A DNA stretch of 64,000 bases, taken from Actinomycetota bacterium (GTDB lineage Bacteria; Actinomycetota; Actinomycetes; Mycobacteriales; JACQDL01). The DNA lies in the NCBI GenBank assembly GCA_016201065.1, contig JACQDL010000061.1, positions 1-64,000 on the forward strand, given 5' to 3'. Positions 26,504 through 34,800 of the stretch are shown piece after piece. The stretch's first letter is position 1, and every line of letters begins with the position of its first letter. The position numbers were made by a program, and so were the translations under genes. Below the pieces are notes generated by a model. It worked only from the letters and a program-made list of their open reading frames with translations, ran no database searches and was not told where the DNA came from.

Positions 26504-27397
26504 GTGGAGCGAGGGTGGGAGTTTGTCGGCGCATGGTCGATCGATCCCGTGCTCGTGCTGGGGATCACCCTTGCCGCGCTTGGATACCGCTCCGCTGTCC
26601 GGCGGGTGGTGCGAGCCGGCTCGGGTGGCGACTGGCCCCGGTTCAGATCGGTCGGCTTCCTCGCCGGTCTGGCTCTCCTCGGCGCCGTCCTGATGGGTCC
26701 GATCGGCGCATACGATGACACGTACTTCTGGGCCCACATGGTCCAGCACATCGTGCTCATGATGCTGGCCGCACCGTTGCTGCTGCTCGGCGCGCCGGTG
26801 CTCCTGGTGCTGCGTGTCGTCGGGGGTCCGGCGCGTCGGCGTTGGGTCGTCCCGGTGCTGCGCAGCAGGGTCGTCCGCCTGCTCACCCACCCGCTGGTCA
26901 CCTGGGCGCTGTTCGCCGCGACGTTGCTGGGCACCCACTTCTCGCCGTTCTACAACTACGCCCTGACCCATCCGCCGGTGCACCGGTTCGTCGAACACCC
27001 GCTCTACCTGGCGGTGGCGCTGCTCTACTTCTACCCGCTCATCGGCCGCAACCCGATGCCCCGGCGGGTTCCCCCGATCGTCAAGGCCCTGTCACTGCTG
27101 GCGATGATGGGTCCGGAGAGCATGACGGGCTTCTTCCTCTTCTCCTCGACGCATGTGTTCTACCCCGCGTACCTCGCGGTGGATCGTCCGTTCGGACCGG
27201 CGCCGCTGTTCGATCAGCAGCTGGGCGGGGCGCTCATGTGGGGCGGCGGAATGATCATCAGCGCGGTCTGGATCGTCGTCGCGGCGAGGGAGTGGCTGCG
27301 CGCGGAGGAGCGGACGGCGCGCCGCCTGGACCAACGGCTGCGGCGGGCGACCGCACCGTCGCGGACCGCCGAGCACACCGTCGGGCTCCCGCCGTGA
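26504..27397 (+). CDS. ctaG: caa3-type cytochrome c oxidase assembly factor
   Basis: A 297-residue polytopic membrane protein of the CtaG_2 family, needed for copper delivery to subunit I in Gram-positive bacteria. About seven TM segments; conserved features seen include YFWAHMVQHIVLMMLAAPLL with paired His, LTHPLVTWALFAATLLGTHF, PLYLAVALLYFYPLIGRNP, PESMTGFFLF and FDQQLGGALMWGGGMI. Its place divergent from the oxidase operon supports a dedicated assembly role. The GTG start is 6 nt after TATCAT. It overlaps the next gene by GTGA. Confidence 0.93.
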   Translation: MERGWEFVGAWSIDPVLVLGITLAALGYRSAVRRVVRAGSGGDWPRFRSVGFLAGLALLGAVLMGPIGAYDDTYFWAHMVQHIVLMMLAAPLLLLGAPVLLVLRVVGGPARRRWVVPVLRSRVVRLLTHPLVTWALFAATLLGTHFSPFYNYALTHPPVHRFVEHPLYLAVALLYFYPLIGRNPMPRRVPPIVKALSLLAMMGPESMTGFFLFSSTHVFYPAYLAVDRPFGPAPLFDQQLGGALMWGGGMIISAVWIVVAAREWLRAEERTARRLDQRLRRATAPSRTAEHTVGLPP

Positions 27398-27798
27398 GGG
27401 AGCGCAGCGGGGGCTGGCGCTTCGGACCAGCGCTACGGTTGCACGCCGCCCTGGCGGTGTCGGTGCCGGGCACGCTGTCTGCCGGCTGGCTCGAGCTCGG
27501 CCGTGCTCGCGCTGGCAACCAGCTCGCGTGGGCATACGCGGTGCAGTGGCCACTCATCGGCGTGTTCTGCGGCTACCTGTGGTGGCGGTTGCTCCGGGAG
27601 CTGGACGTCCGGCCGGTCGGCCCCGGGCGGGCGGGCGCGGAGCCGCCGCGGGAGGCCCCGGACGCGGTCGGTGCGGAGGCTGACCCGGCGGTCGCTGACC
27701 CGGCGATCGCCGACCCGGGCCTTGTGGCGTGGCAGCGGTACCTCGCCGAGTTGCACGCCACCGATCCGCCCGGTGGACCGACGGGGCGGGGACGCTGA
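27394..27798 (+). CDS. Small membrane protein downstream of ctaG
   Basis: A 134-residue protein whose GTG overlaps the ctaG stop. Two hydrophobic segments (ALRLHAALAVSVPGTLSAGW; YAVQWPLIGVFCGYLWWRLL) precede a Pro/Ala/Asp-rich tail, which ends in a conserved-looking WQRYLAELHATDPPGGP motif. Proteins of this design with the same WxxYLAxLHAxDPPG end occur across actinobacteria; I know of no assigned function. Coupling to ctaG suggests a membrane role in oxidase assembly, which is inference. Confidence 0.8.
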   Translation: MRERSGGWRFGPALRLHAALAVSVPGTLSAGWLELGRARAGNQLAWAYAVQWPLIGVFCGYLWWRLLRELDVRPVGPGRAGAEPPREAPDAVGAEADPAVADPAIADPGLVAWQRYLAELHATDPPGGPTGRGR

Positions 27799-27966
27799 TC
27801 CCTCGGCGGTGATGTTCGTCGGTTCATGAGAATGTGTTCATCCCGCTCTCATCCGCGCCAAAGGTCCGTTTCGGATACTTGTGCTGGCACCACTCGCCGG
27901 CTCCGGTTGCCGATCACCGGGGAGCCCGCCGGCAGTGTCGCGTTCCCCGACGCCGGGAGGCAACCC

Positions 27967-28128
27967 GTGGCGCAGGCCCCGTCCAGCTGGTGTCCCGTGT
28001 GCACCGTCGACCTCGCCGCGCAGACCGTGCGGCACTGCTCCTCGCCGACCTGCGGCTGGTTGCGGTGCGCGTGCGGCACCGTCGTGAGCCAGCACGGCCT
28101 CTGGATCGCACCGACCGGGAGGCGGTGA
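27967..28128 (+). CDS. Small cysteine-rich protein (53 aa), zinc-binding-like
   Basis: The GTG at 27967 has an excellent Shine-Dalgarno, GGGAGG, at 27955-27960 with 6-nt spacing. The 53-residue product has WCPVC, HCSSPTCGW and RCACGT: six cysteines and a His that could bind one or two zinc ions. A hairpin immediately after the stop (28129-28148) supports a real, self-contained gene. Longer in-frame versions upstream have poor codon use. Function unknown; small zinc ribbons often bind nucleic acid or partner proteins. Confidence 0.62.
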   Translation: MAQAPSSWCPVCTVDLAAQTVRHCSSPTCGWLRCACGTVVSQHGLWIAPTGRR

Positions 28129-28148
28129 GGGGACCGCCGGCGGTCCCC
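28129..28148 (+). terminator. Hairpin directly after the small Cys-rich gene
   Basis: GGGGACCG, loop CCGG, CGGTCCCC: an 8-bp GC-rich stem beginning at the base after the TGA. No T run follows, as is common for actinomycete terminators. Confidence 0.5.
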
Positions 28149-28167
28149 GGCACCATCGATCTTGACT

Positions 28168-28184
28168 CTCGAACGTCGTTCGAG
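28168..28184. promoter_or_regulatory. Perfect palindromic operator candidate upstream of NTF2-like/TetR genes
   Basis: CTCGAACGTCGTTCGAG is a perfect 7-bp inverted repeat with a 3-bp centre, flanked on both sides by TTGACT (28162-28167 and 28185-28190), which could serve as -35 boxes. The size and symmetry suit a TetR dimer; the TetR gene lies 0.5 kb downstream. Confidence 0.6.
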
Positions 28185-28190
28185 TTGACT

Positions 28191-28223
28191 GCGCGTACGG
28201 CCGGCGCCGCCCGCCGTACGCGC
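28191..28223. repeat. 11-bp inverted repeat in the leader of the NTF2-like gene
   Basis: GCGCGTACGGC (28191-28201) and GCCGTACGCGC (28213-28223) are perfect complements with an 11-nt loop. It begins one base after the second TTGACT and ends 32 bp before ATG 28256. It may be an operator, or an mRNA hairpin in the 5' leader. Confidence 0.55.
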
Positions 28224-28255
28224 GGCCGCAACCCGCGGCCAGGGAGAGAGCATCG

Positions 28256-28666
28256 ATGACCGTACCCGCGAGTCCGCACGGTGCCGACAGCCCCAGCGCG
28301 GTCGACAGCCGGTTCTTCGCCGCCCTCGTCGGGCGGGACCGGGATGCGCTGGAGGAGCTCCTCGCTGAGGACTTCCTGATGGTGGACATCGTCGCCGGGG
28401 GAGTGGTGTCCCGTTCCGCGCTGCTGGAGCTGACCGAGTCCGGCGACGTCTCGTTCGAGGCGATCGAGGCGTTCCCCGACGAGGCGGTCATCCGCGAGTA
28501 CGGCACGACCGCGGTGGTGATCGGCAGGACCGCGATGAGGGCGATCCTGCCCGGCGGGAATCCGATGAGCCTGTCCAGCCGGTACACGCATGTGTTCGTT
28601 CAGGACCATTCCGGCGGGCCCTGGCAGCTCGCCTCCGCGCAGGGCACCCGGATCGCCACCGGTTGA
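28256..28666 (+). CDS. NTF2-like (DUF4440-type) protein
   Basis: A 136-residue SnoaL/DUF4440-type cone-fold protein: SRFFAALVGRDRDALEELLA then EDFLMVDIVAGG, the central YGTTAVVIGRTAMRA strand and YTHVFVQDHSGGPWQLASAQ at the end. These small proteins act as enzymes or ligand binders; no specific role can be read from sequence. The ATG has a good AGGGAGAG Shine-Dalgarno 8 nt upstream. It is followed by a TetR regulator 35 bp later and preceded by a palindromic operator, so it is a likely regulated target. Confidence 0.84.
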   Translation: MTVPASPHGADSPSAVDSRFFAALVGRDRDALEELLAEDFLMVDIVAGGVVSRSALLELTESGDVSFEAIEAFPDEAVIREYGTTAVVIGRTAMRAILPGGNPMSLSSRYTHVFVQDHSGGPWQLASAQGTRIATG

Positions 28667-28689
28667 ACGTCGGAGCGGTCCCGCGTCGG

Positions 28690-28695
28690 TACCGT
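28690..28695 (+). promoter_or_regulatory. Probable -10 box (TACCGT) of the TetR gene
   Basis: TACCGT, 6 nt, GTG 28702: leaderless spacing. It lets the regulator be made independently of the NTF2-like gene. Confidence 0.5.
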
Positions 28696-28701
28696 GTGCG
28701 C

Positions 28702-29385
28702 GTGTCCAGACAGCCCCTGACCGGAACACGGCCCGTGACCGGAGCCGCCGACCGCATCCGCGGGCGGCCGACCCTCACCCGCGGCGATGTCATCGCCGCC
28801 GGGGCGCGGCTGCTCGACGAGGTGGGCGTCGAGGGCGTGACGATGCGCAGGCTCGCTGCGGCGCTGGGGACCGGCCCGGCGACGCTGTACTGGCACGTGC
28901 GGGACAAGGACGAGCTGTTGGTCGCGATCCTCGACGACAGCCTCCGCGACGTGGTGCCGCCGTCGGCCGGCCCGTGGGACCGGCGCCTCGTCGACGTGCT
29001 GCAGCAGTGCCGCGTGGTGCTGCGGGCCCGCCCGGCGCTCGTGCTCGTGCTCTGGTCGGCCCGGTGGGACCTCGGGCCGCAGACGCTGCGGGTGGCTGAC
29101 ACGCTGGTCGGGCTGGTCGCGGACAGCGGGTTGCCCGACGTGGAGGTGGCCGACGCGTACTTCGCGCTCTTCAGCGTCACCCTCGGCACCGTGTCGGCCG
29201 AGGTGCACACGCCGGGCAACGTGTACCCATCGGAGGCCACCGGCACCGCAACCGGGTACGCCCACCTTGACCGGTACGCACCGGGCACCGACCCGGCGCG
29301 GATGGACCGGCGCTTCGACTACGGCCTGCGGGTGATCATCGACGGCATCGCGGCCCGGGTCGCGGCGGGCAGCCCGCCGGGATGA
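28702..29385 (+). CDS. TetR-family transcriptional regulator
   Basis: A 227-residue repressor with an N-terminal HTH (TRGDVIAAGARLLDEVGVEG, VTMRRLAAALGTGPATLYWH, VRDKDELL) and a TetR_C-type ligand-binding domain (VADAYFALFSVTLGTVSAEV). GTG 28702 is chosen because TACCGT (28690-28695) ends 6 nt before it; longer frames upstream lack a Shine-Dalgarno. The palindromes at 28168-28184 and 29416-29437 are possible binding sites. The effector is unknown; drug- or metabolite-sensing is typical of this subgroup. Confidence 0.88.
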   Translation: MSRQPLTGTRPVTGAADRIRGRPTLTRGDVIAAGARLLDEVGVEGVTMRRLAAALGTGPATLYWHVRDKDELLVAILDDSLRDVVPPSAGPWDRRLVDVLQQCRVVLRARPALVLVLWSARWDLGPQTLRVADTLVGLVADSGLPDVEVADAYFALFSVTLGTVSAEVHTPGNVYPSEATGTATGYAHLDRYAPGTDPARMDRRFDYGLRVIIDGIAARVAAGSPPG

Positions 29386-29391
29386 CGTTCG

Positions 29392-29415
29392 GCAGGGTGG
29401 CAGGGTGGCAGGGTG
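29392..29415 (+). repeat. Three tandem 8-bp repeats (GCAGGGTG)
   Basis: GCAGGGTG occurs three times head to tail at 29392, 29400 and 29408, just after the TetR stop and abutting the inverted repeat at 29416. Confidence 0.9.
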
Positions 29416-29437
29416 GCGGTACGGCCCGCCGTACCGC
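29416..29437. promoter_or_regulatory. 10-bp inverted repeat upstream of the antiporter-PPTase operon
   Basis: GCGGTACGGC, CC, GCCGTACCGC is perfect over 22 bp. It shares the GTACGGC/GCCGTAC half-sites with the repeat at 28191-28223. It can be an operator for the antiporter operon or a terminator for the TetR gene. Confidence 0.55.
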
Positions 29438-29480
29438 AGGCTGGTCATGACCTGGGAGCAGCCGCACTTTGGACGGTGGG

Positions 29481-30857
29481 ATGAACGTCGCGTTGACGCC
29501 GGTTCAGTCGCTTGCACCGCACCAGGTGTTGCTGTTCCTCCTCCAGGTCGGCATCCTGCTCCTCGTCGCGATCGTTCTCGGTGCCGCCGCGAGACGGGTG
29601 GGACTGCCCGCCGTCGTCGGCGAGCTCGCCACCGGGATCGTGCTCGGGCCGTCGGTCCTCGGGCGGGCACTCGCCGGTCCGGCCGGCTGGCTCCTCCCGA
29701 CCCAGGCCGACCAGATGCATCTGCTGGACGCGATCAGCCAGTTCGCCGTTCTGCTGCTGGTCGGGATCGCCGGCGCTCACCTGGACATCCCGTTCGTGCG
29801 GCGCCGTGCCGCGGTGGTGACCCGGGTCAGCCTCGGTGGGCTGCTGATCCCGCTCACCTCGGGTGTGGTGATGGGGTACCTGGTGCCCGCATCGCTGCTG
29901 GGGTCGACCACGCCGCGGGCCACCTTCGCGGCGTTCCTCGGGGTGGCGCTGTGCGTCAGCGCCATTCCGGTGATCGCCAAGACCCTTGCGGACATGAACC
30001 TGCTGCACCGGGATCTCGGCCAGCTCACACTCGCGGCCGCGTCGATCGAGGACGCGGTCGGCTGGTTGCTGCTCTCCCTCGTGTCGGCGATGGCCGTCGG
30101 GCATGCGCGGTCCGGCCAGCTCGCAGCCTCGCTGCTCGCCCTCGTCGGTTTCATCGGGATCGCGGCGACCGCTGGTCGGGTGGTGGTGCGCTCCGCGGTG
30201 CGCGTCGCCGGCCGGTCGGCCGATCCCGGTGCGGTCTCGGCGGTGGCCGTCGTGATCATCCTGCTGAGCGCGGCTGCCAGCCAGGCGTTGGGGTTGGAGG
30301 CGGTCTTCGGTGCGTTCGTGGTCGGAGTTCTGCTGGGGTCGCCAGGGGTGTGCGACCCGCGCCTGCTGGCACCGCTGCGCACGGTCACGATGTCGGTACT
30401 GGCGCCGATCTTCCTGGCCAGCGCCGGCCTGCGGGTCGACATCGGGTCGCTGAGAGACCCCGCGGCACTGCTCGCCGGCCTCGCGATCCTCGCCGTCGCG
30501 ACGGTCGGCAAGCTGGCGGGCGGGTACGCCGGTGCCCGGCTGAGCGGGATGACCCGCTGGGAGGGCCTGGCCCTGGGGGCCGGCCTGAACGCGCGCGGCG
30601 TGATCGAGGTGGTGGTCGCGTCCGTCGGGCTGACGCTCGGAGTCCTCACCACGGCGACATACACGATCATTGTGCTGATCGCGGTGCTCACCTCGGTGAT
30701 GGCGCCGCCGCTGCTGCGGCTGGCCATGGCGCGGGTCGAGCACAGCCCGGAGGAACGGTCCCGGGCGGCTGCGCAGGCCGCGTGGCGGGCGCCGGTGCAC
30801 GGGACCGACCCACCGGCGCAGCAGGCCAGCCCGATGCCAGGCGCGTCCGGCGGATGA
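29481..30857 (+). CDS. Cation:proton antiporter (CPA2 family)
   Basis: A 458-residue membrane protein with about 12 TM segments. Family features: PAVVGELATGIVLGPSVLG, QFAVLLLVGIAGAHLDI, LCVSAIPVIAKTLADMNLLH, the ion-site segment AASIEDAVGWLL, and GLNARGVIEVVVASVGLTLG. It exchanges K+ or Na+ for H+ across the plasma membrane. It overlaps the phosphopantetheinyl transferase gene by ATGA, so the two form one operon at the edge of the biosynthetic cluster; antiporters in such clusters are often linked to export or self-protection (inference). ATG 29481 is used; TTG 29469 is possible. Confidence 0.9.
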   Translation: MNVALTPVQSLAPHQVLLFLLQVGILLLVAIVLGAAARRVGLPAVVGELATGIVLGPSVLGRALAGPAGWLLPTQADQMHLLDAISQFAVLLLVGIAGAHLDIPFVRRRAAVVTRVSLGGLLIPLTSGVVMGYLVPASLLGSTTPRATFAAFLGVALCVSAIPVIAKTLADMNLLHRDLGQLTLAAASIEDAVGWLLLSLVSAMAVGHARSGQLAASLLALVGFIGIAATAGRVVVRSAVRVAGRSADPGAVSAVAVVIILLSAAASQALGLEAVFGAFVVGVLLGSPGVCDPRLLAPLRTVTMSVLAPIFLASAGLRVDIGSLRDPAALLAGLAILAVATVGKLAGGYAGARLSGMTRWEGLALGAGLNARGVIEVVVASVGLTLGVLTTATYTIIVLIAVLTSVMAPPLLRLAMARVEHSPEERSRAAAQAAWRAPVHGTDPPAQQASPMPGASGG

Positions 30858-31540
30858 TCGAGCGGCTGTTGCCGAACTGGGTCTCGGCGGTCGAGGCGTC
30901 CGAGGACCCTCCCGACGCGGCGCTGTTCCCCGCCGAGCGGGCCGTGATCGCGCGGGCAGTGGCCACCCGCCGGGCGGAGTTCACCACGGTCCGGATGTGT
31001 GCCCGCGCCGCACTCGGCCGGCTGGGAGTGCCGGCCGGCCCCATCGTCCCCGGTCCGCGGGGCGCTCCGACCTGGCCAGCGGGTGTCGTGGGCAGCATGA
31101 CCCACTGCGCGGGTTACCGGGCCGCGGCGGTCGCCCGGTGCCGGGATGCGGTCACCGTCGGGATCGACGCCGAGCCGCACGCGCCGTTGCCGTCAGGCGT
31201 TCTCGGCGCCATCGCCCGACCCGAGGAGCTGGCCTGGCTGGCGGGCACCGGCGCCGGCTGGCCTGCCACGCACTGGGACCGGTTGCTCTTCAGCGCCAAG
31301 GAGGCTGTGTACAAGGCGTGGTACCCGTTGACCGGACGCTGGCTGGACTTCCAGGAGGCCGTCGTGATCCCCGACCCGGCGGCCGGCACCTTTGCCGCCC
31401 GGTTGCTGGTACCTGGGCCGGACGTGGCCAACCGGGTGCTGTCCGGGTTCGCGGGGCGGTTCCTGGTCGCGGAGGGTCTCATCGTCACGGCGATCACGGT
31501 CGGCAGGCAGCAGTTCGGGCCTGCCGACGCGGTGCACTGA
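30854..31540 (+). CDS. Sfp/EntD-type 4'-phosphopantetheinyl transferase
   Basis: A 228-residue enzyme that moves phosphopantetheine from CoA to carrier-domain serines. The hallmark motifs are complete: VGSMTHCAGYRAAAVA, TVGIDAEPHAPL (Mg-binding Asp and Glu) and LLFSAKEAVYKAWYPLTGRW. The opening MIERLLPNWVSAVEA matches the Svp-like actinomycete type. It should prime the seven carrier domains in this cluster (two in NRPS1, one in the PKS, ACP1, ACP2, two in NRPS2). A decayed homologue sits at 58083. The ATG overlaps the antiporter stop; it converges with the mbtH-like gene, 92 bp away. Confidence 0.95.
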   Translation: MIERLLPNWVSAVEASEDPPDAALFPAERAVIARAVATRRAEFTTVRMCARAALGRLGVPAGPIVPGPRGAPTWPAGVVGSMTHCAGYRAAAVARCRDAVTVGIDAEPHAPLPSGVLGAIARPEELAWLAGTGAGWPATHWDRLLFSAKEAVYKAWYPLTGRWLDFQEAVVIPDPAAGTFAARLLVPGPDVANRVLSGFAGRFLVAEGLIVTAITVGRQQFGPADAVH

Positions 31541-31632
31541 CCGGCTGAGATCGCCCGGGTGGCAGCATCCGTTCGCTCACGCCGTTCCCTGCGTGGCTGG
31601 CGCTTCAGATCCTGGCCGAGGCCACGGCCCGC

Positions 31633-31833
31633 TCAGCGGGCGAGATGCGCCCGCACGCTGCGCGGTCGCAGGTCGGTCCAGATCTCCTCGATGTGGTCCA
31701 GGCACTCCTGCTGGCTGCCGACGAAGCCGGTGCCGTGCCAGCCGGGTACGTCCGGCAGGTGCGTCGGCCAGATCGAGTACTGCTCCTCGTCGTTGACCAC
31801 GACCCGGTGCGCCGCGTCGTCCATGGTGTTCAC
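31633..31833 (-). CDS. MbtH-like protein
   Basis: A 66-residue chaperone of adenylation domains. Signature residues seen: VVVNDEEQYSIWPTHLPDVP, GWHGTGFVGSQQECLDHIEE and IWTDLRP. It binds A-domain N-terminal subdomains and is needed for their folding or activity; its partners here must be A1 and A2 of NRPS1, the only A domains in the operon. GTG 31833 overlaps the PKS stop (GTGA); ATG 31824 is an alternative start. It is the last gene of the long minus-strand operon. Confidence 0.95.
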   Translation of the reverse strand: MNTMDDAAHRVVVNDEEQYSIWPTHLPDVPGWHGTGFVGSQQECLDHIEEIWTDLRPRSVRAHLAR

Positions 31834-34800
31834 TCCTCTTCGACGGCGTGCGCCTGCTGCGCACGGTCCAGTTGCTCCTGTACTTCCTCCGGCGACAGCG
31901 CCAGGATCTCTGCGAGCAGGTCCGCGACCTCCTCCGGAGGCTCCTGGGGGACGGGATCGGCGGCCGCCCGGGCCCGATGCACCGCCACGGCGAGCCCGGC
32001 GATGGTGGGTGATTCGAAGACAGCGCCAGGGGACAGGTCGACCGACAGCTCATCGCGGATCCGGGAGGTGACCTGGGTGCCGAGCAGGGAATGACCGCCC
32101 AGCTCGAAGAAGTCGTCGGACGGACCGATGTCGGCGACCCCGAGCAGTTCGACCCAGATCCGCCGGATCACGTCCACGACCGGGTCACCCGACACGGCGG
32201 CCTGGGAGGGCGGCTGGGAACATGCTCTGGCAGGCAGCTCGGTGGGCGCACCGGACGGCTGCGGGTGCGTGTTCGCGGGCGTGACGCTGGCGCTGGTGCG
32301 CTCGATCCAGTGCCGCTCCCGCAGGAACGGGTGGGTGGGCAGGGCCACCCGTCGGCGCGGGTCGCCGGCCCAGACGCCGGCCCAGTCCAGCTCGACGCCG
32401 GCCAGCCAGAGGCGTCCCAGCGCGTCGGCCAGCGCCACACCGTCCGCTCGCGCGGACGCTGGCGCCCCGAGTGACGCTATCGCCGTCGCCTGCGGGTGCT
32501 GCTGGCGGACCAGCGTGCTGAGGGTCGTGCCGGGGCCCACCTCCAGCAGGGCAACGTCCTGCGCCAGCAGTACCTGGGCGCCCGCGGCGAACCGCACCGG
32601 ACGGCGCAGCTGCCGGACCCAGTACTCGGGGTCGGTCGCCTCGTCGGCCGTGAGCCAGCCGCCGGTGACGTTCGAGACAACAGGCAGCCGCGGCGGATGG
32701 AGCGCGATCCGGCGCAGGTGCTCGCGGAACGGCGCCGCCGCGCCGTCCATCATCGGCGAATGGAACGCATGCGAGGTGCGCATCCGGCGGCATTCGACGC
32801 CACGCCCGCGCAGCCGTTCCGCCAGCTCCGCCACCGCATCGGCCGGTCCGGAGGCCACCGACAGCCTGGGCGCGTTGTCGGCGGCCAGCGCCGTTCCGGC
32901 TGGGAGCAGCGGCTCCAGCTCGGCAGCCGGCAGGGGAACCGACAGCATCACACCCGCCGGCATCGCCTGCATCAGACGTCCCCGGACGGCCACGGTCGCC
33001 AGCGCGTCCTCCAGCGACAGCACCCCGGCCAGGCAGGCGGCCACGTACTCGCCGAGGCTGTGCCCCAGCATGGCGACCGGCCGCACGCCCCACTGCTGCC
33101 ACAGGCCTGCCAGCGCATAGCCCACCGCGAAGAGCGCCGGCTGGGCCAACCCGGTCGCGCGCAGCCGGGCCTCGGCGTCCCCGGCATCCATGTTGGCGTC
33201 GGGGTACAGCACGTCGCGTAGGTCCTGGTCGAGGTGCGGGCGCAGCAACGCGGCACAGTGGTCGAGCGCGTTGCGGAAGCTGGGTTCGGTGCGGTACAGC
33301 TCGTCGGCCATGCCGACGTGCTGCGCGCCCTGGCCAGGGAACAAGAAGGCGACCGGCCGATCGACCGCCTCATCCACAGCAGTGCGCACCGTCGGCGCCG
33401 GGCCGCCGTCCGGGCGGAGAACGCCGTCAAGGGCCGCCGCTGCGGTGGCCGGGGCGCGGCACACGAGGGTGATCCGGTGGGCGAACCGGCGCCTGGTGGT
33501 CTGCAGCGTGAACGCGACGTCGGCGAGTCGGGCCGCGGTGGCGCCACCCTCCCGCAAGTGCGCGGCCAGCCGTTGCCGCAGCTGCGCCAGGGCCGGCGCC
33601 GACCGGGCGGAGAGCACGAGCAGCTGGGCCGGCCGCATCGGTTCGACCGGGACCGGGACCCGGGCAGGCAGCGCGGCCCGCTCGAGCACGACATGGGCGT
33701 TGGTGCCGCCGATCCCGAACGAGCTGACTCCCGCGCGCGGCGGTGTGTCGCGCTCGGGCCACGGCACCGGCTCGGCGTTGAGCCGGAACGGGCTGGCGGC
33801 CAGGCCGAGGTCTGGCGCACCGCCGGGATCGCTGACGTACGGGTTCGGCGGGATCACCCCGTGGTGCAGGGCAAGCACCGCCTTGATCAAGCCGGCCACC
33901 CCGGCGGCGGCGTCGAGGTGGCCGATGAGCGCCTTCACCGCGCCGAGCGCGCAGCCGCCTACCGGCACCGCCGGACCGAACGCCTCGACGAGGGCACGGG
34001 CCTCGATCCGGTCGCCCAGGCTCGTCCCCGTACCGTGCGTCTCGACGTAGCTGATCGAGCCGGGCAGGACCCCGGCGGCCGCATGTGCCATCCGGATCGC
34101 AGCGGCCTGGCCCTGCACGCTCGGTGCGGTGAACCCGACCTTCACCCCGCCGTCGTTGGTGACCGCCGATCCGCGCACGACGGCGTAGATGGTGTCGCCG
34201 CCGCGCATCGCGTCCTCCAGCCGACGCAGCACCACGGCCGCCACCCCGCTGCCGCCGACCGTGCCGTCGGCGGCAGCGTCGAACGGTCGGCAGTGCCCGC
34301 TTCGCGACATGATGCCGCCGGCCACGTAGCGGTGGCCGCTACGCAGCGGCAGCCGCACGTGCGCCCCGCCGGCGAGGGCGACATCGCAGTCGTGGGCGAG
34401 CAGCGCCTGGGCCGCCAGATGCACCGCCACCAGGGACGACGAGCACGCCGTCTGCACGGTGACCGCCGGGCCGCGCAGGTCGAGGTGGTAGGCGACCCGG
34501 GTGGCCAGTGAGTCCTTGTCGTTGGCCAGCAGCAGGTCGTACTCCGTCACCCCGGCTGGCAACCGCGGGTTGCCGAGCACGTTGTGCAGCAGGTAGCTGC
34601 TCGTCCCGGCACCGGCGTAGACACCAACCACGTCGCCGGGTTCGGGGACCAGCTGACCGGATCCTTCCAGCGCCTCCCACGCGCACTCGAGGAACAGCCG
34701 CTGCTGCGGGTCGAGCAGGCTCGCGTCCCGCGGGCTGTAGCCGAAGAAGCCGGCGTCGAACAGTTCGACGTCGGGAAGCGCGCCGAACACCGGCACGTAG

